NCBI RefSeq assembly: GCF_002915595.1 | Contig: NZ_PQGG01000044.1 | Span: 66,639-130,638 of the forward strand | Length of the DNA: 64,000 bases | Source of the DNA: Zhongshania marina | Lineage (GTDB): Bacteria; Pseudomonadota; Gammaproteobacteria; Pseudomonadales; Spongiibacteraceae | Direction of reading: 5' to 3' | In this document: positions 36,527-44,812 of the stretch, piece by piece | Numbering within the stretch: the stretch's first letter is position 1 | How the letters are laid out: each line of letters opens with the position of its first letter | Position numbers and translations under genes: made by a program | Notes under the pieces: model-generated | The model's input: the letters and a program-made list of their open reading frames with translations, nothing else | What the model was told of the DNA's origin: nothing | Databases searched by the model: none

Positions 36527-39078
36527 CAAGCCTTCGCTCCCGCCTCTGGCCCCAGTGGCTTAATCAGCAAAATAAGTTTAGGAAGTAGCAGCATCGCACC
36601 CAGCAAGGCCGCTAGCATCGCGAGCCCCGTCAATAGGCCGAAATAAATACTCGGCGTGAAATTAGACAAGGCCAAAATGGAGAAACCGAAGACGATAATG
36701 ATCGAGGTGTAATACATCGCCTTACCGATACTCGCGTGACTGCGGTACATTGCCGCCAAATAATTCTGGTCTTTGGCAAACTCCTCTTTAAAGCGGTGAA
36801 CGTAGTGAATGGTGTCGTCAACACCTATGCCCACGGTGATCGCTGCGATAGTAATGGTCATCATATCGAGCGGAATTCCCACCAAGCCCATACCACCCAA
36901 TACCGCTCCAGCCGCCAATAAATTGGGGGTCAGTGCAATAAAGGCCAAACTTAGCGAGCGGAACAGCACCATAAACATGGCCAAAATCGCCACAAATACT
37001 GCGCTTAAGGTCATAATTTGCGAGGTAAATAGGCTTTGCAACATATTGTTGTACAACACCAACATACCGGTTAAATGAACCTGTTCCGGCTCAAAGCCCA
37101 GCTCGTCTATTAAGTGAGCGCGCACATCTGTCAATAATTGCTGACGATGCAAAGTGCGACTGGTTTCCTTCACCCGCACGCTGATACGCACTTGATCGAC
37201 ATCCGTTGATAGATAAGGATCAACCAGTATTGAGGTGATCGACTCTGGCAATGAGCGCTGCGCCAATGCCAATTGCAGGTCATCGACATTACCCATAACG
37301 ATTTGCATCACATCGTAGAACGTCGCCAGCGATAACACCTTGCCGGTCTCAGGCAGACTATCAACGTAGTCGTGCACAGATTGAACGCGCTTCATGCCGG
37401 CCACGGTGAACCACTCACTTTGCGATGCGCTAGCGCCACCACCAAAGTCATCACCGCCAAAATCATCCCCAAAGTCGTCGCCGAAATCATCACTAAAATC
37501 ATCGGCAAAATCGCTGCTGAAATCGTCTTCCGCTGCCACAGCTTTAGCCGCCGCTGGCTTGGTCTTTGGCAGGTCTAAAATAATATCCAGCGGGATAGTG
37601 CCACCCAATTCCGCGTCTATCGTTTCCATGCCCTGATAAATTTCAGTGGTGTCATGGAAATAATCAATGAAGCGGTTTTCCACTTTAAGCTGCGTAATGC
37701 CCCACACACTCAGCGTTAGCAAGCCCGCAGAAACCACTAAAATCGTTTTGCCGTAGTGTTCGGTAGCCACAGCGAAATATCGGGTGAACGTCGCCGACTC
37801 GTCGTTGCCGCCTTTTTCAGCCCGAGGCTTTAATAACATAAGCACGCAAGGTAATACGATAAACGTCATGGCCAAGGCAGCTAATACGCCAATCGTCATC
37901 ATCCAGCCGAAATCAATCACCGGACGAATACCACTTACCACCAAGGACGCAAATGCGACCAAAGTGGTTAATGCTGTGTAAATACAGGGACGCAACATAA
38001 CGCCAACCGTTTCAGACACAAGCGTAAATTGATCTGCATTAGGTTGCGCCGCCGCGTATTCCCTAAAACGCACCACCAAATGTATGGTGATCGATAGGGT
38101 AATAATTAATAGCAGCGCCACAAAATTCGCAGAGATTACCGTCAAATGCCAATCTAGAAAGCTCAGTAATCCCAGCATAAATGTCACGGTGAGCACACAG
38201 GTAGACAAAGGTAATAGAGTCCAACGCCAGCTGCGGAAAATGGCAACCAATAGCACGACAATAAAAATTAAAATCCCCGTACCAAACACCCGCAAATCGC
38301 TTTTCACAAAATCGATCATGTCCACGGCGATCATCGGCACACCACCGAGGAAGACCGTCGCGTCGCCACGATAATCCGTCACAATATCCCGCGCTAACGC
38401 GACCAGTTCTGCCTGCTGCTCGTGCATTTCACCGGTATAATCTGCAAAGGTCTTTTCTAGTTCGGCCAGCTCGCTATTCTCCGCCGCGCTTAAGTCCCCC
38501 GACGCCGCTCTAGCGCGCAGTGCGTCGCGCTCATTCAGCAATTTAAAATAATGTTCATCGCGCTTTAAATTAACCTGAATCGCCGTGGTAGTACCGTCTA
38601 CACTGGTAAGCAAAGATTTATAAATCGGACTATTCGCCAACTCTGCTTTTACTTGCTCAATATCAATATCTGGGCTGCGCAGAGTGGGAATTTCGCCACC
38701 AGTGACTTGGCTCAGTGAAACTCGGGGGCTTTGTAGTAGTGGAATATCGAGTATGGAATTAACAGACGACACATTTGGCAGCAAGGCCAAACGCCCTCGC
38801 AACTCATCCAAGGTCTGCAATTGCTCCGGAGCAAAAAGATCGCCATCGGGCTGATAGGTAACGAGTAAAAAATCTTCCGACCCGTAGCGCTTACTGATCT
38901 CCCGATAATATTCCAGCGAGGTATCGCCCTCGAGCACCAGCGCATCCGCAGACGCATCTAGCTTCATGACAGGAATATAGGTCGACAACCAGCCCACCCC
39001 AGCCAGCAGCAACACCATGACCCAGAATGCATTTTTTAAAATTATGCGTTGATATAATGAAAACAGCGCCGCAGCCAT
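36526..39078 (-). CDS. RND/MMPL-family exporter
   Basis: Inner-membrane transporter of 850 residues built as two repeats of one membrane segment, a large periplasmic loop and five more segments, as in MMPL and HpnN proteins. Membrane clusters lie at about 15-35, 255-420, 445-465 and 670-840. The mid-membrane motif GIGVDDTIHYVHRF near residue 755 is typical. The second periplasmic loop (about 515-550) holds an unusual acidic run of (S/A/G)DDF repeats. No membrane fusion protein or outer-membrane channel is encoded beside it. Relatives move lipids or other hydrophobic molecules, but its cargo is unknown. GAGGG precedes the ATG. Confidence 0.88.
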   Translation of the reverse strand: MAAALFSLYQRIILKNAFWVMVLLLAGVGWLSTYIPVMKLDASADALVLEGDTSLEYYREISKRYGSEDFLLVTYQPDGDLFAPEQLQTLDELRGRLALLPNVSSVNSILDIPLLQSPRVSLSQVTGGEIPTLRSPDIDIEQVKAELANSPIYKSLLTSVDGTTTAIQVNLKRDEHYFKLLNERDALRARAASGDLSAAENSELAELEKTFADYTGEMHEQQAELVALARDIVTDYRGDATVFLGGVPMIAVDMIDFVKSDLRVFGTGILIFIVVLLVAIFRSWRWTLLPLSTCVLTVTFMLGLLSFLDWHLTVISANFVALLLIITLSITIHLVVRFREYAAAQPNADQFTLVSETVGVMLRPCIYTALTTLVAFASLVVSGIRPVIDFGWMMTIGVLAALAMTFIVLPCVLMLLKPRAEKGGNDESATFTRYFAVATEHYGKTILVVSAGLLTLSVWGITQLKVENRFIDYFHDTTEIYQGMETIDAELGGTIPLDIILDLPKTKPAAAKAVAAEDDFSSDFADDFSDDFGDDFGDDFGGDDFGGGASASQSEWFTVAGMKRVQSVHDYVDSLPETGKVLSLATFYDVMQIVMGNVDDLQLALAQRSLPESITSILVDPYLSTDVDQVRISVRVKETSRTLHRQQLLTDVRAHLIDELGFEPEQVHLTGMLVLYNNMLQSLFTSQIMTLSAVFVAILAMFMVLFRSLSLAFIALTPNLLAAGAVLGGMGLVGIPLDMMTITIAAITVGIGVDDTIHYVHRFKEEFAKDQNYLAAMYRSHASIGKAMYYTSIIIVFGFSILALSNFTPSIYFGLLTGLAMLAALLGAMLLLPKLILLIKPLGPEAGAKA

Positions 39079-39173
39079 GCTAATCCCTCAATAAGCGGTT
39101 TCTCGCCGGATTGTGTGCATCCGGTACGTATTTTTAAATTGCTCGCCATCCGTATGACCAGCGGCAATATTAC

Positions 39174-39773
39174 TTACTCACCCCAACGTGGCAGCAAAGA
39201 TTGCTCAATACCCAAATGATCTAAAATCCGCGCTACCACAAAATCCACCAGATCAGCCACGCTTTGCGGCTGCCGGTAGAACCCCGGCGACGCCGGCATA
39301 ATAGTCGCGCCCATCTGCGTCAAACTGAGCATATGTTGCAAATGAATTGCCGATAGCGGCATTTCCCGTGGTACCAGTATCAGTTGGCGACGCTCTTTGA
39401 GCGCAACATCCGCCGCCCGTTCAATTAAATTATTGCTGGCGCCACAGGCGATTGCAGACAGTGTGCCGGTACTCGCGGGACACACTACCATTGACGATGG
39501 CGCACCACTACCGGAGGCAACAGCGGCCATCCAATCCTCTGGCCCGTGTACTTTAAGCTGCTCTGGCGTACAAGAAAATCGTTCGCACAAGTGGGCTAAC
39601 AATGCATTTGGCCGCGCTGGCAAGGGCTGATCGGTCTCGGTGGCAACGACCAATAATGCCGCCTTCGAGATCATAAAATGCACCTGACAACCCGCCGCAA
39701 GCAAACATTCCAGCAGGCGCAAACCGTACTGAGCACCAGATGCGCCGGTCATCGCCAGCGTTACCGACTTCAT
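39174..39773 (-). CDS. ubiX: Flavin prenyltransferase UbiX
   Basis: Makes the prenylated FMN cofactor used by UbiD in ubiquinone synthesis. It is 199 residues from the ATG at 39773, which overlaps the mpl stop by 4 bp. [14 protein letters not shown] at the N-terminus and the [14 protein letters not shown] segment are diagnostic. No ubiD lies in the window. Confidence 0.95.
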   Translation of the reverse strand: MKSVTLAMTGASGAQYGLRLLECLLAAGCQVHFMISKAALLVVATETDQPLPARPNALLAHLCERFSCTPEQLKVHGPEDWMAAVASGSGAPSSMVVCPASTGTLSAIACGASNNLIERAADVALKERRQLILVPREMPLSAIHLQHMLSLTQMGATIMPASPGFYRQPQSVADLVDFVVARILDHLGIEQSLLPRWGE

Positions 39774-41152
39774 TCGGCTGCCTCCCAACGGCTTCGCAAG
39801 GCCTTCAACACACGCTGATGCACACCACCAAATCCGCCGTTACTCATAATGACTAGGTGATCGCCCGCTTTCAGCGAAGCCGCCAATTCACTTACGCTGC
39901 GATCCAGATCAGTACTTAATCGCGCCGGCGTAGGGCTATTTGCAATAACAGAATCCAAAGACCAATCCAAACCTGGAGGTTGATACCAAATCACCTCATC
40001 GGCACTGGCTGTGGCAGGCGCGAGACGGTCTTTATACACACCCATACGCATAGTATTCGAACGCGGTTCAATCAATGCCACAATTCGCCCCTCGTCTACG
40101 CGACCACGCAGACCTTCCAAGGTCGTCGCTATTGCCGTCGGGTGGTGAGCAAAATCATCGTATACCGCAATACCACCAACGATAGCCAGCAGCTCCATAC
40201 GACGTTTTACACCTTTAAATTCACACAGCGCAGCAATACCATCTTTAGGCTGCACGCCAATATGATGAGCTGCAGCTAGCGCCGCCAAGGCATTATTTAC
40301 ATTGTGCTCACCGGTATGCGCCCAAGTCACTCTGCCCTGCACTACACCACAATAAAGCACATCAAATGTAGAGAAATCATCGCTTTGTATTTCTGCCTGC
40401 CATTGCGCGACTTGATTACGGTGCGGACTCACCCGCTCAACCTCGCTCCAGCATCCCATGTCGAGCACAGCATCTAATGCCGGCTCCGCCGCCGGTATCA
40501 CAATGCGGCCAATAGCCGGCACAGTCCGCACCAAATGATGAAACTGGCGTTGAATAGCAGCCAAATCGTCAAATATATCGGCGTGATCAAATTCTAAGTT
40601 ATTCAGAATAGCGGTATAGGGACGGTAATGAACAAACTTAGATCGCTTATCAAAAAAGGCGCTGTCGTATTCATCGGCTTCAATAACGAAAAAATCTGAC
40701 CCGCCCAAGCGCGCTGATAAACCAAAATCCCCCGGCACGCCACCAATCAAAAAGCCCGGCTGAAAACCGCAATCTTCCAATACCCAGGCCAACATACTAC
40801 TGGTGGTGGTTTTCCCGTGGGTGCCCGCACAGGCCAATACCCAGCGACTTTGCAATACATGATCGCTAAGCCACTGAGGGCCAGAGGTGTAGGGAATACC
40901 ACGATTCAATACATGCTCAACCGCCGGATTGCCCCGCGACATGGCATTGCCAATAATCACCAGATCAGGCTCGGGTGACAAATGGGCGGGGTCATAGCCT
41001 TCCATCAAGGTAATACCCTGAGCTTCTAGCTGTGTACTCATTGGCGGATACACATTGGCATCCGAGCCCGTAACGGTGTGCCCTAATTCTCTTGCGAGAA
41101 TAGCCAAACCGCCCATAAACGTACCGCAAATACCTAAAATATGTAGGTGCAT
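39770..41152 (-). CDS. mpl: UDP-N-acetylmuramate:tripeptide ligase (murein recycling)
   Basis: Joins recycled L-Ala-D-Glu-meso-Dap to UDP-MurNAc, returning cell-wall fragments to synthesis. It is about 460 residues from the ATG at 41152; this start gives [15 protein letters not shown], matching the E. coli protein. The Mur-ligase ATP loop [12 protein letters not shown] and DDFAHHPTA are present. It overlaps ubiX by 4 bp. A terminator-like hairpin with a T-run ends about 10 bases before the ATG (41163-41186), and the ribosome site is poor. Confidence 0.95.
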   Translation of the reverse strand: MHLHILGICGTFMGGLAILARELGHTVTGSDANVYPPMSTQLEAQGITLMEGYDPAHLSPEPDLVIIGNAMSRGNPAVEHVLNRGIPYTSGPQWLSDHVLQSRWVLACAGTHGKTTTSSMLAWVLEDCGFQPGFLIGGVPGDFGLSARLGGSDFFVIEADEYDSAFFDKRSKFVHYRPYTAILNNLEFDHADIFDDLAAIQRQFHHLVRTVPAIGRIVIPAAEPALDAVLDMGCWSEVERVSPHRNQVAQWQAEIQSDDFSTFDVLYCGVVQGRVTWAHTGEHNVNNALAALAAAHHIGVQPKDGIAALCEFKGVKRRMELLAIVGGIAVYDDFAHHPTAIATTLEGLRGRVDEGRIVALIEPRSNTMRMGVYKDRLAPATASADEVIWYQPPGLDWSLDSVIANSPTPARLSTDLDRSVSELAASLKAGDHLVIMSNGGFGGVHQRVLKALRSRWEAAE

Positions 41153-41162
41153 ATACAAAAAC

Positions 41163-41186
41163 GCCACGCAGAAAATTCTGTGTGGC
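41163..41186 (-). terminator. Terminator-like hairpin just before mpl
   Basis: On the minus strand GCCACACAGAA pairs with TTCTGCGTGGC (one G-U/A-C type position) and GTTTTTGT follows. It can terminate the upstream porin gene, whose stop is at 41250. It is unusual in lying only about 10 bases before the mpl start, so any mpl transcript starting further upstream must read through it. Confidence 0.65.
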
Positions 41187-41249
41187 ATGGTATCACCGCT
41201 ATCGCGCCAGCTCTATGCTATGGCGATAGTGCTAATGTATTATCGATAA

Positions 41250-42497
41250 TTAAAAGTTGACATTAAATGTTAGCCACACTTTTTGGGTATCAATCAGCGT
41301 CAAGCCACCGCCATTAAATGGCGATGAATCACCCGCACTGTAGCTGGCATAGCGCAACTCAGCGGAATAAGGCCCCCAAGCTTTGCCCACAACAGCTCCC
41401 AGTTCCGAACCCAAATCACTGCCGCCAGCGACGTTATCCTGATCGGAACTAAAGTCGTGGTAGGCCAGCTGCCAGTTCATACCATAAGCAGCACCTGATA
41501 CCGTTAAATAAGCGTCTTTAACACCTTCGCTTATATTACCTAAACCCCTGTTTACAAAATTATCTGTCCAACCTTGGAATTTAAACAATGTCGCCAATGG
41601 CGTAATAAAAAAACCATCGTCATCAGCACTTAGGACTTCGTAACCTAAGCCAAGCACGAGGGGGGCAATATCAATATTTGCCTCCGCTAACATATAGTCA
41701 GCGGTATAATCCGCAGGGTTGTCACCATTACTTTTCTGGGTGGCATACTCAAGGTTATACGCGACAATGCCAGCCTTACCTTGCCAGCGCACACCGTAGG
41801 TATCGGTATCCACACGCTTAAAGCCGGCAAAATTGTCATCACTTTCCAACAAATAGGCATAGCCAGATAGACTACCGGCTGCAAAGCTATAATTCGCATT
41901 AATTAAATGGGTATCCATTTCCATATCGCCAACCGTACTGTCCTCACCAAAAATACGGTTCACATTCGATATATGCGTATAACTCACCTTAAGTTTATCG
42001 ACACTAGAATTCGCCACCGACAGAGCATCGTATGTCTGCTCATTTTGACGCCACGCAACATGACCAACGAAACGTAAATTATCCAAGGTGATTCGCTGCC
42101 GACCGTATTTAAACTCGGTATTCCAGTTTTTATACGCAAGAAAGGCCTGATTCAACTCTGTACCAACCGGATCTGCAATTAATGGCTCAGAAATCTCACC
42201 ATTTACGCCATCGTTTGAACTCCCCGCAAAATTGCTCACGTCGTCCATTTCTACAAAAGCAGTCAGACCATGATATGCCTCTGTTTTAAAATTCAGACGA
42301 CTCTTCAGCGTCAAGGCGCTACCGGTATTTTCGCCAGAACTTTGATCCTCTGTTACCGACTCATAGCGCAGACGTAAATTTAAATGCGCCTCGCCCTTAG
42401 TAAAAGCCTCGCTAATTGATTCAGCGGCAACAGACGATTGAGTCGCACAAGCTGCACCGAGAATTAGCACAGCTCGCGAAAAATTCTTTTTCTTCAA
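41250..42497 (-). CDS. Alginate-export-like outer membrane channel
   Basis: Outer-membrane beta-barrel of 415 residues with a signal peptide ending near VAA-ESI and a C-terminal Phe, as barrel assembly requires. The central RQRITLDNLRFVGHVAWRQN region matches the alginate-export/porin family common in marine gammaproteobacteria. Many members are general small-solute channels, so alginate itself is not implied. It is a single gene with AT-rich DNA and two palindromes upstream. Confidence 0.78.
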   Translation of the reverse strand: MKKKNFSRAVLILGAACATQSSVAAESISEAFTKGEAHLNLRLRYESVTEDQSSGENTGSALTLKSRLNFKTEAYHGLTAFVEMDDVSNFAGSSNDGVNGEISEPLIADPVGTELNQAFLAYKNWNTEFKYGRQRITLDNLRFVGHVAWRQNEQTYDALSVANSSVDKLKVSYTHISNVNRIFGEDSTVGDMEMDTHLINANYSFAAGSLSGYAYLLESDDNFAGFKRVDTDTYGVRWQGKAGIVAYNLEYATQKSNGDNPADYTADYMLAEANIDIAPLVLGLGYEVLSADDDGFFITPLATLFKFQGWTDNFVNRGLGNISEGVKDAYLTVSGAAYGMNWQLAYHDFSSDQDNVAGGSDLGSELGAVVGKAWGPYSAELRYASYSAGDSSPFNGGGLTLIDTQKVWLTFNVNF

Positions 42498-42742
42498 TAT
42501 ACACCTCTATGAATTTCAGGATTAAGCGCCTTTTTCTTGCACAACTCTGCAAGTACATTTGAAAATTAGGCGTCATCACCCAGCTATAGCAAATATAGAA
42601 CCAATATTAAAAACCAACGGGAATATAATTTTAATTATATAAAAATCAATTAGTTAAAATATTAAAAAATCGGAAAAGCGAGAAATGAATACAAGATGCC
42701 CCATAAATGATCACACTGAAAATTGAGCAAAGTTCTTTTTTC

Positions 42743-42756
42743 GTGCAAAAATGCAC
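42743..42756. promoter_or_regulatory. Palindrome, candidate operator
   Basis: A perfect dyad GTGCA-AAAA-TGCAC lies in the divergent region between the porin and the secreted-protein gene. A related dyad follows about 35 bp downstream. The regulator is unknown. Confidence 0.35.
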
Positions 42757-42789
42757 CATAAAAATACCAATAAAAACACAAGGTTACAA

Positions 42790-42810
42790 AAGGTGCATTT
42801 TGCGCACCTT
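42790..42810. promoter_or_regulatory. Second palindrome, candidate operator or minus-strand terminator
   Basis: AAGGTGC and GCACCTT pair perfectly (7 bp) around a 7-base loop. On the minus strand TTTTG follows, so it could terminate leftward transcription, but no leftward gene ends here. Its similarity to the palindrome at 42743 favours a binding site. Confidence 0.35.
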
Positions 42811-42999
42811 ATGTGGCCACACTAGAAAAAAATAGAGCAGCCAATGTAGAGGCGACACCGACAGCGTTGTTTTTGATACACCTGTCCACTCAAAAGCCAA
42901 CTGCAATCGATGAATTTCGATATCCTGTAACAAATGCACTATGATGTGACCTTGAAAGTTAGCAACCCCATTCAAACAATAAACAAGGGGAAGATAATA

Positions 43000-43782
43000 A
43001 TGATCAAAATCCTGCGCATAGCTCGCCTATACGCCAAAGAGCTTGGCGTCCCGCTCTATTTGGCATTATTTTGCGCTAGCCCCCTGCAAGCTGAGCTAAA
43101 TGGTTTTCAAGACAGATACTTTGCCGATGTTGACGGCAGTACCTGGGTACTGCAGCTCGAGGCCAACAAAACCTTCCAGTCTATGGTCACCGCAAAATTG
43201 CAAATGGGTGATACACGCAACCGCTACCTGCTGATGGGCGGCGTCGACAACACACAAATAAAAGGAAGTTATAAACCCCTAATTAGGAGTAGCGATTTCG
43301 GCGGCGAACGCAGCTTTGAAATACGACGGATCGACGACTCCCGCCTGCGGCTGACCTTGAATGACGATAAGGGCAAGGTAAAAGAACAGCTCACCTTCAC
43401 TGCAAATTCCCAGCTAGCCCCAATAGACACGGCCATTTTAGGTACCTGGTTTACCACCGCTGAGCCCGACGGCAAACTAAACCAACCCTATCTAGGCGAG
43501 CAGTGGACAATTAGCTTTAGAGATGACGGCACACTCTGTGAGGCAAGCTATAGTGTAGACACTCGCAAGTCGCAAGACCCCAAAGATCCCTGTCGGAATG
43601 GCGCTGAACGGCGCTGGAAAGCGGTGGACGGAAAAGTGTATACATACGATAAAAACGAAGAATGGGCCATGCAATTTAACTACCGCCTAATGGGCGGCCG
43701 CATGGTAGTGAGCTATCCCGGGGGAAAACGCCGGGTAGCTAACATGGCGCAGAACTTAAAACTAAGTGCGGATAATCGCTAA
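43000..43782 (+). CDS. Secreted protein of unknown family
   Basis: Predicted periplasmic or secreted protein of 260 residues. The start is the ATG at 43000, preceded by AAGGGGAAG; the longer reading from 42934 lacks this. The signal peptide runs to about LQA-ELN (residue 32). The mature part has two similar-looking beta-rich segments, each with a GTW or GSTW-like turn, reminiscent of lipocalin-like domains, but I do not recognise the family. It has two Cys in the second half (LCEA and DPC) that could form a disulphide. It overlaps the end of the convergent panE by 21 bp. Confidence 0.75.
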   Translation: MIKILRIARLYAKELGVPLYLALFCASPLQAELNGFQDRYFADVDGSTWVLQLEANKTFQSMVTAKLQMGDTRNRYLLMGGVDNTQIKGSYKPLIRSSDFGGERSFEIRRIDDSRLRLTLNDDKGKVKEQLTFTANSQLAPIDTAILGTWFTTAEPDGKLNQPYLGEQWTISFRDDGTLCEASYSVDTRKSQDPKDPCRNGAERRWKAVDGKVYTYDKNEEWAMQFNYRLMGGRMVVSYPGGKRRVANMAQNLKLSADNR

Positions 43783-44769
43783 TAACTCATCCCCACGATA
43801 ATCTCTGCGGCCACCCTCCTCAGCAAGCTGAACTAAGGCGCGAACCTGCTCGTTCACCGGCGCAGCAAGGCCATGTTCGGCGGCGAGGCGTATCACTTCA
43901 CCATTTAGCCATTCCACTTCGGTTTTGCGCCCGCGCTCCAAATCCTCCCACATCGACGACCGCGCCAGAGGATCAATGGCCAGCATAGGCTGCGCAAGCC
44001 GTTTAAATACAAAATCAGGCAAACCTAAGACCGCCGGCAACCATTCAGCAGGCACCGCCGTCAATTTTTGCAGGGGAATATTGGCTGCCTTAATCGCTGC
44101 CAAGGCCTCGCGCTGCAGCGCAGCCAAGCAGCAACGATAAGCGCGTTGCGACAACTCATCTTTTAGTCCGATTCCCGACAGAGCGTTAATTGGGTTGTTT
44201 AAATTCAACAATAATTTAGACCACTGCACCGAACGCATATCGGCATTTGCCGCAAAGGGCGTCGCACTTGCCCTAAAATAGCCGGCTAGTTCTTCGGTAA
44301 TTGGCGCATCTTGAATTATCACCTCGCCATCGGTTCCGGCATGAAAACAGCCTTTGCCGCTCTGCAGGACATTAAATGCAATCATACCCGGCAATACCGT
44401 GTTTGAAGGCATCGCACGTTTAAGCACCGCCGTGTTGCCAACCCCATTTTGCAAACTAATAATCGTAGCTCGTGCATCCAAGGCCGAGGCTAAATCTACG
44501 GCAATCGCTTCAGTGTCACCAGATTTCACCGTCACTATCACGCAATCGCGATCTGCCATTGCCGCTATGTCCGTGTAAAACCGCAGCTGGGTGGCGGGGA
44601 TATGATGATTTAATCCACGGAAGTCACTAATCCGCAAGCCGTGCTCGGCCAACTCCGCAGCCATACGCTCGCGACCGAGAAAGCTCACCTCGGCGCCGCC
44701 CATCATCAGCGCGGCGCCAACATAGCAGCCAATGCTCCCCGCGCCAATTATGCCAACCCTTAAGGCCAT
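43762..44769 (-). CDS. panE: 2-dehydropantoate 2-reductase
   Basis: NADPH-dependent ketopantoate reductase of the pantothenate/CoA pathway, or a close relative in the same family, 335 residues. The N-terminal Rossmann motif GIIGAGSIGCYVGAAL, the VTVKS segment and the NNPINALSG region are family features. Its 3' end overlaps the secreted-protein gene in the opposite direction by 21 bp. PanE-like paralogues are common, so pathway assignment is moderately sure. Confidence 0.85.
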   Translation of the reverse strand: MALRVGIIGAGSIGCYVGAALMMGGAEVSFLGRERMAAELAEHGLRISDFRGLNHHIPATQLRFYTDIAAMADRDCVIVTVKSGDTEAIAVDLASALDARATIISLQNGVGNTAVLKRAMPSNTVLPGMIAFNVLQSGKGCFHAGTDGEVIIQDAPITEELAGYFRASATPFAANADMRSVQWSKLLLNLNNPINALSGIGLKDELSQRAYRCCLAALQREALAAIKAANIPLQKLTAVPAEWLPAVLGLPDFVFKRLAQPMLAIDPLARSSMWEDLERGRKTEVEWLNGEVIRLAAEHGLAAPVNEQVRALVQLAEEGGRRDYRGDELLAIIRT

Positions 44770-44812
44770 GTATTACTCCGTCTTCACCATTCTCGCTAAA
44801 ATCACTGCAAGA

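Larger units (their letters stand above)
42498..42999. other. Divergent intergenic region with two palindromes, 502 bp
   Basis: Very AT-rich region between the porin (minus) and a secreted protein (plus), so it should hold both promoters. It contains GTGCA-AAAA-TGCAC at 42743-42756 and the dyad AAGGTGC/GCACCTT at 42790-42810. The cores resemble each other in opposite orientation (both contain GGTGCATTTT or its complement). A 63-codon minus ORF here has no ribosome site and looks like chance. Confidence 0.5.

Noticed and set aside
36809-37981. Plus-strand ORFs opposite the RND exporter, including one with repeated Ser-Ser-Pro-Lys units
   Set aside because: The repeat is the complement of the DDF codons; no ribosome site and no independent support.
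41250-42497. Claiming alginate secretion from the alginate-export-like porin
   Set aside because: No alginate synthesis genes are present, and many family members are general channels.
42784-42975. 63-codon minus-strand ORF in the porin upstream region, with a hairpin near its end
   Set aside because: No ribosome site, no signal or recognisable motif, and it overlaps the region expected to hold promoters and the start of the secreted-protein gene.
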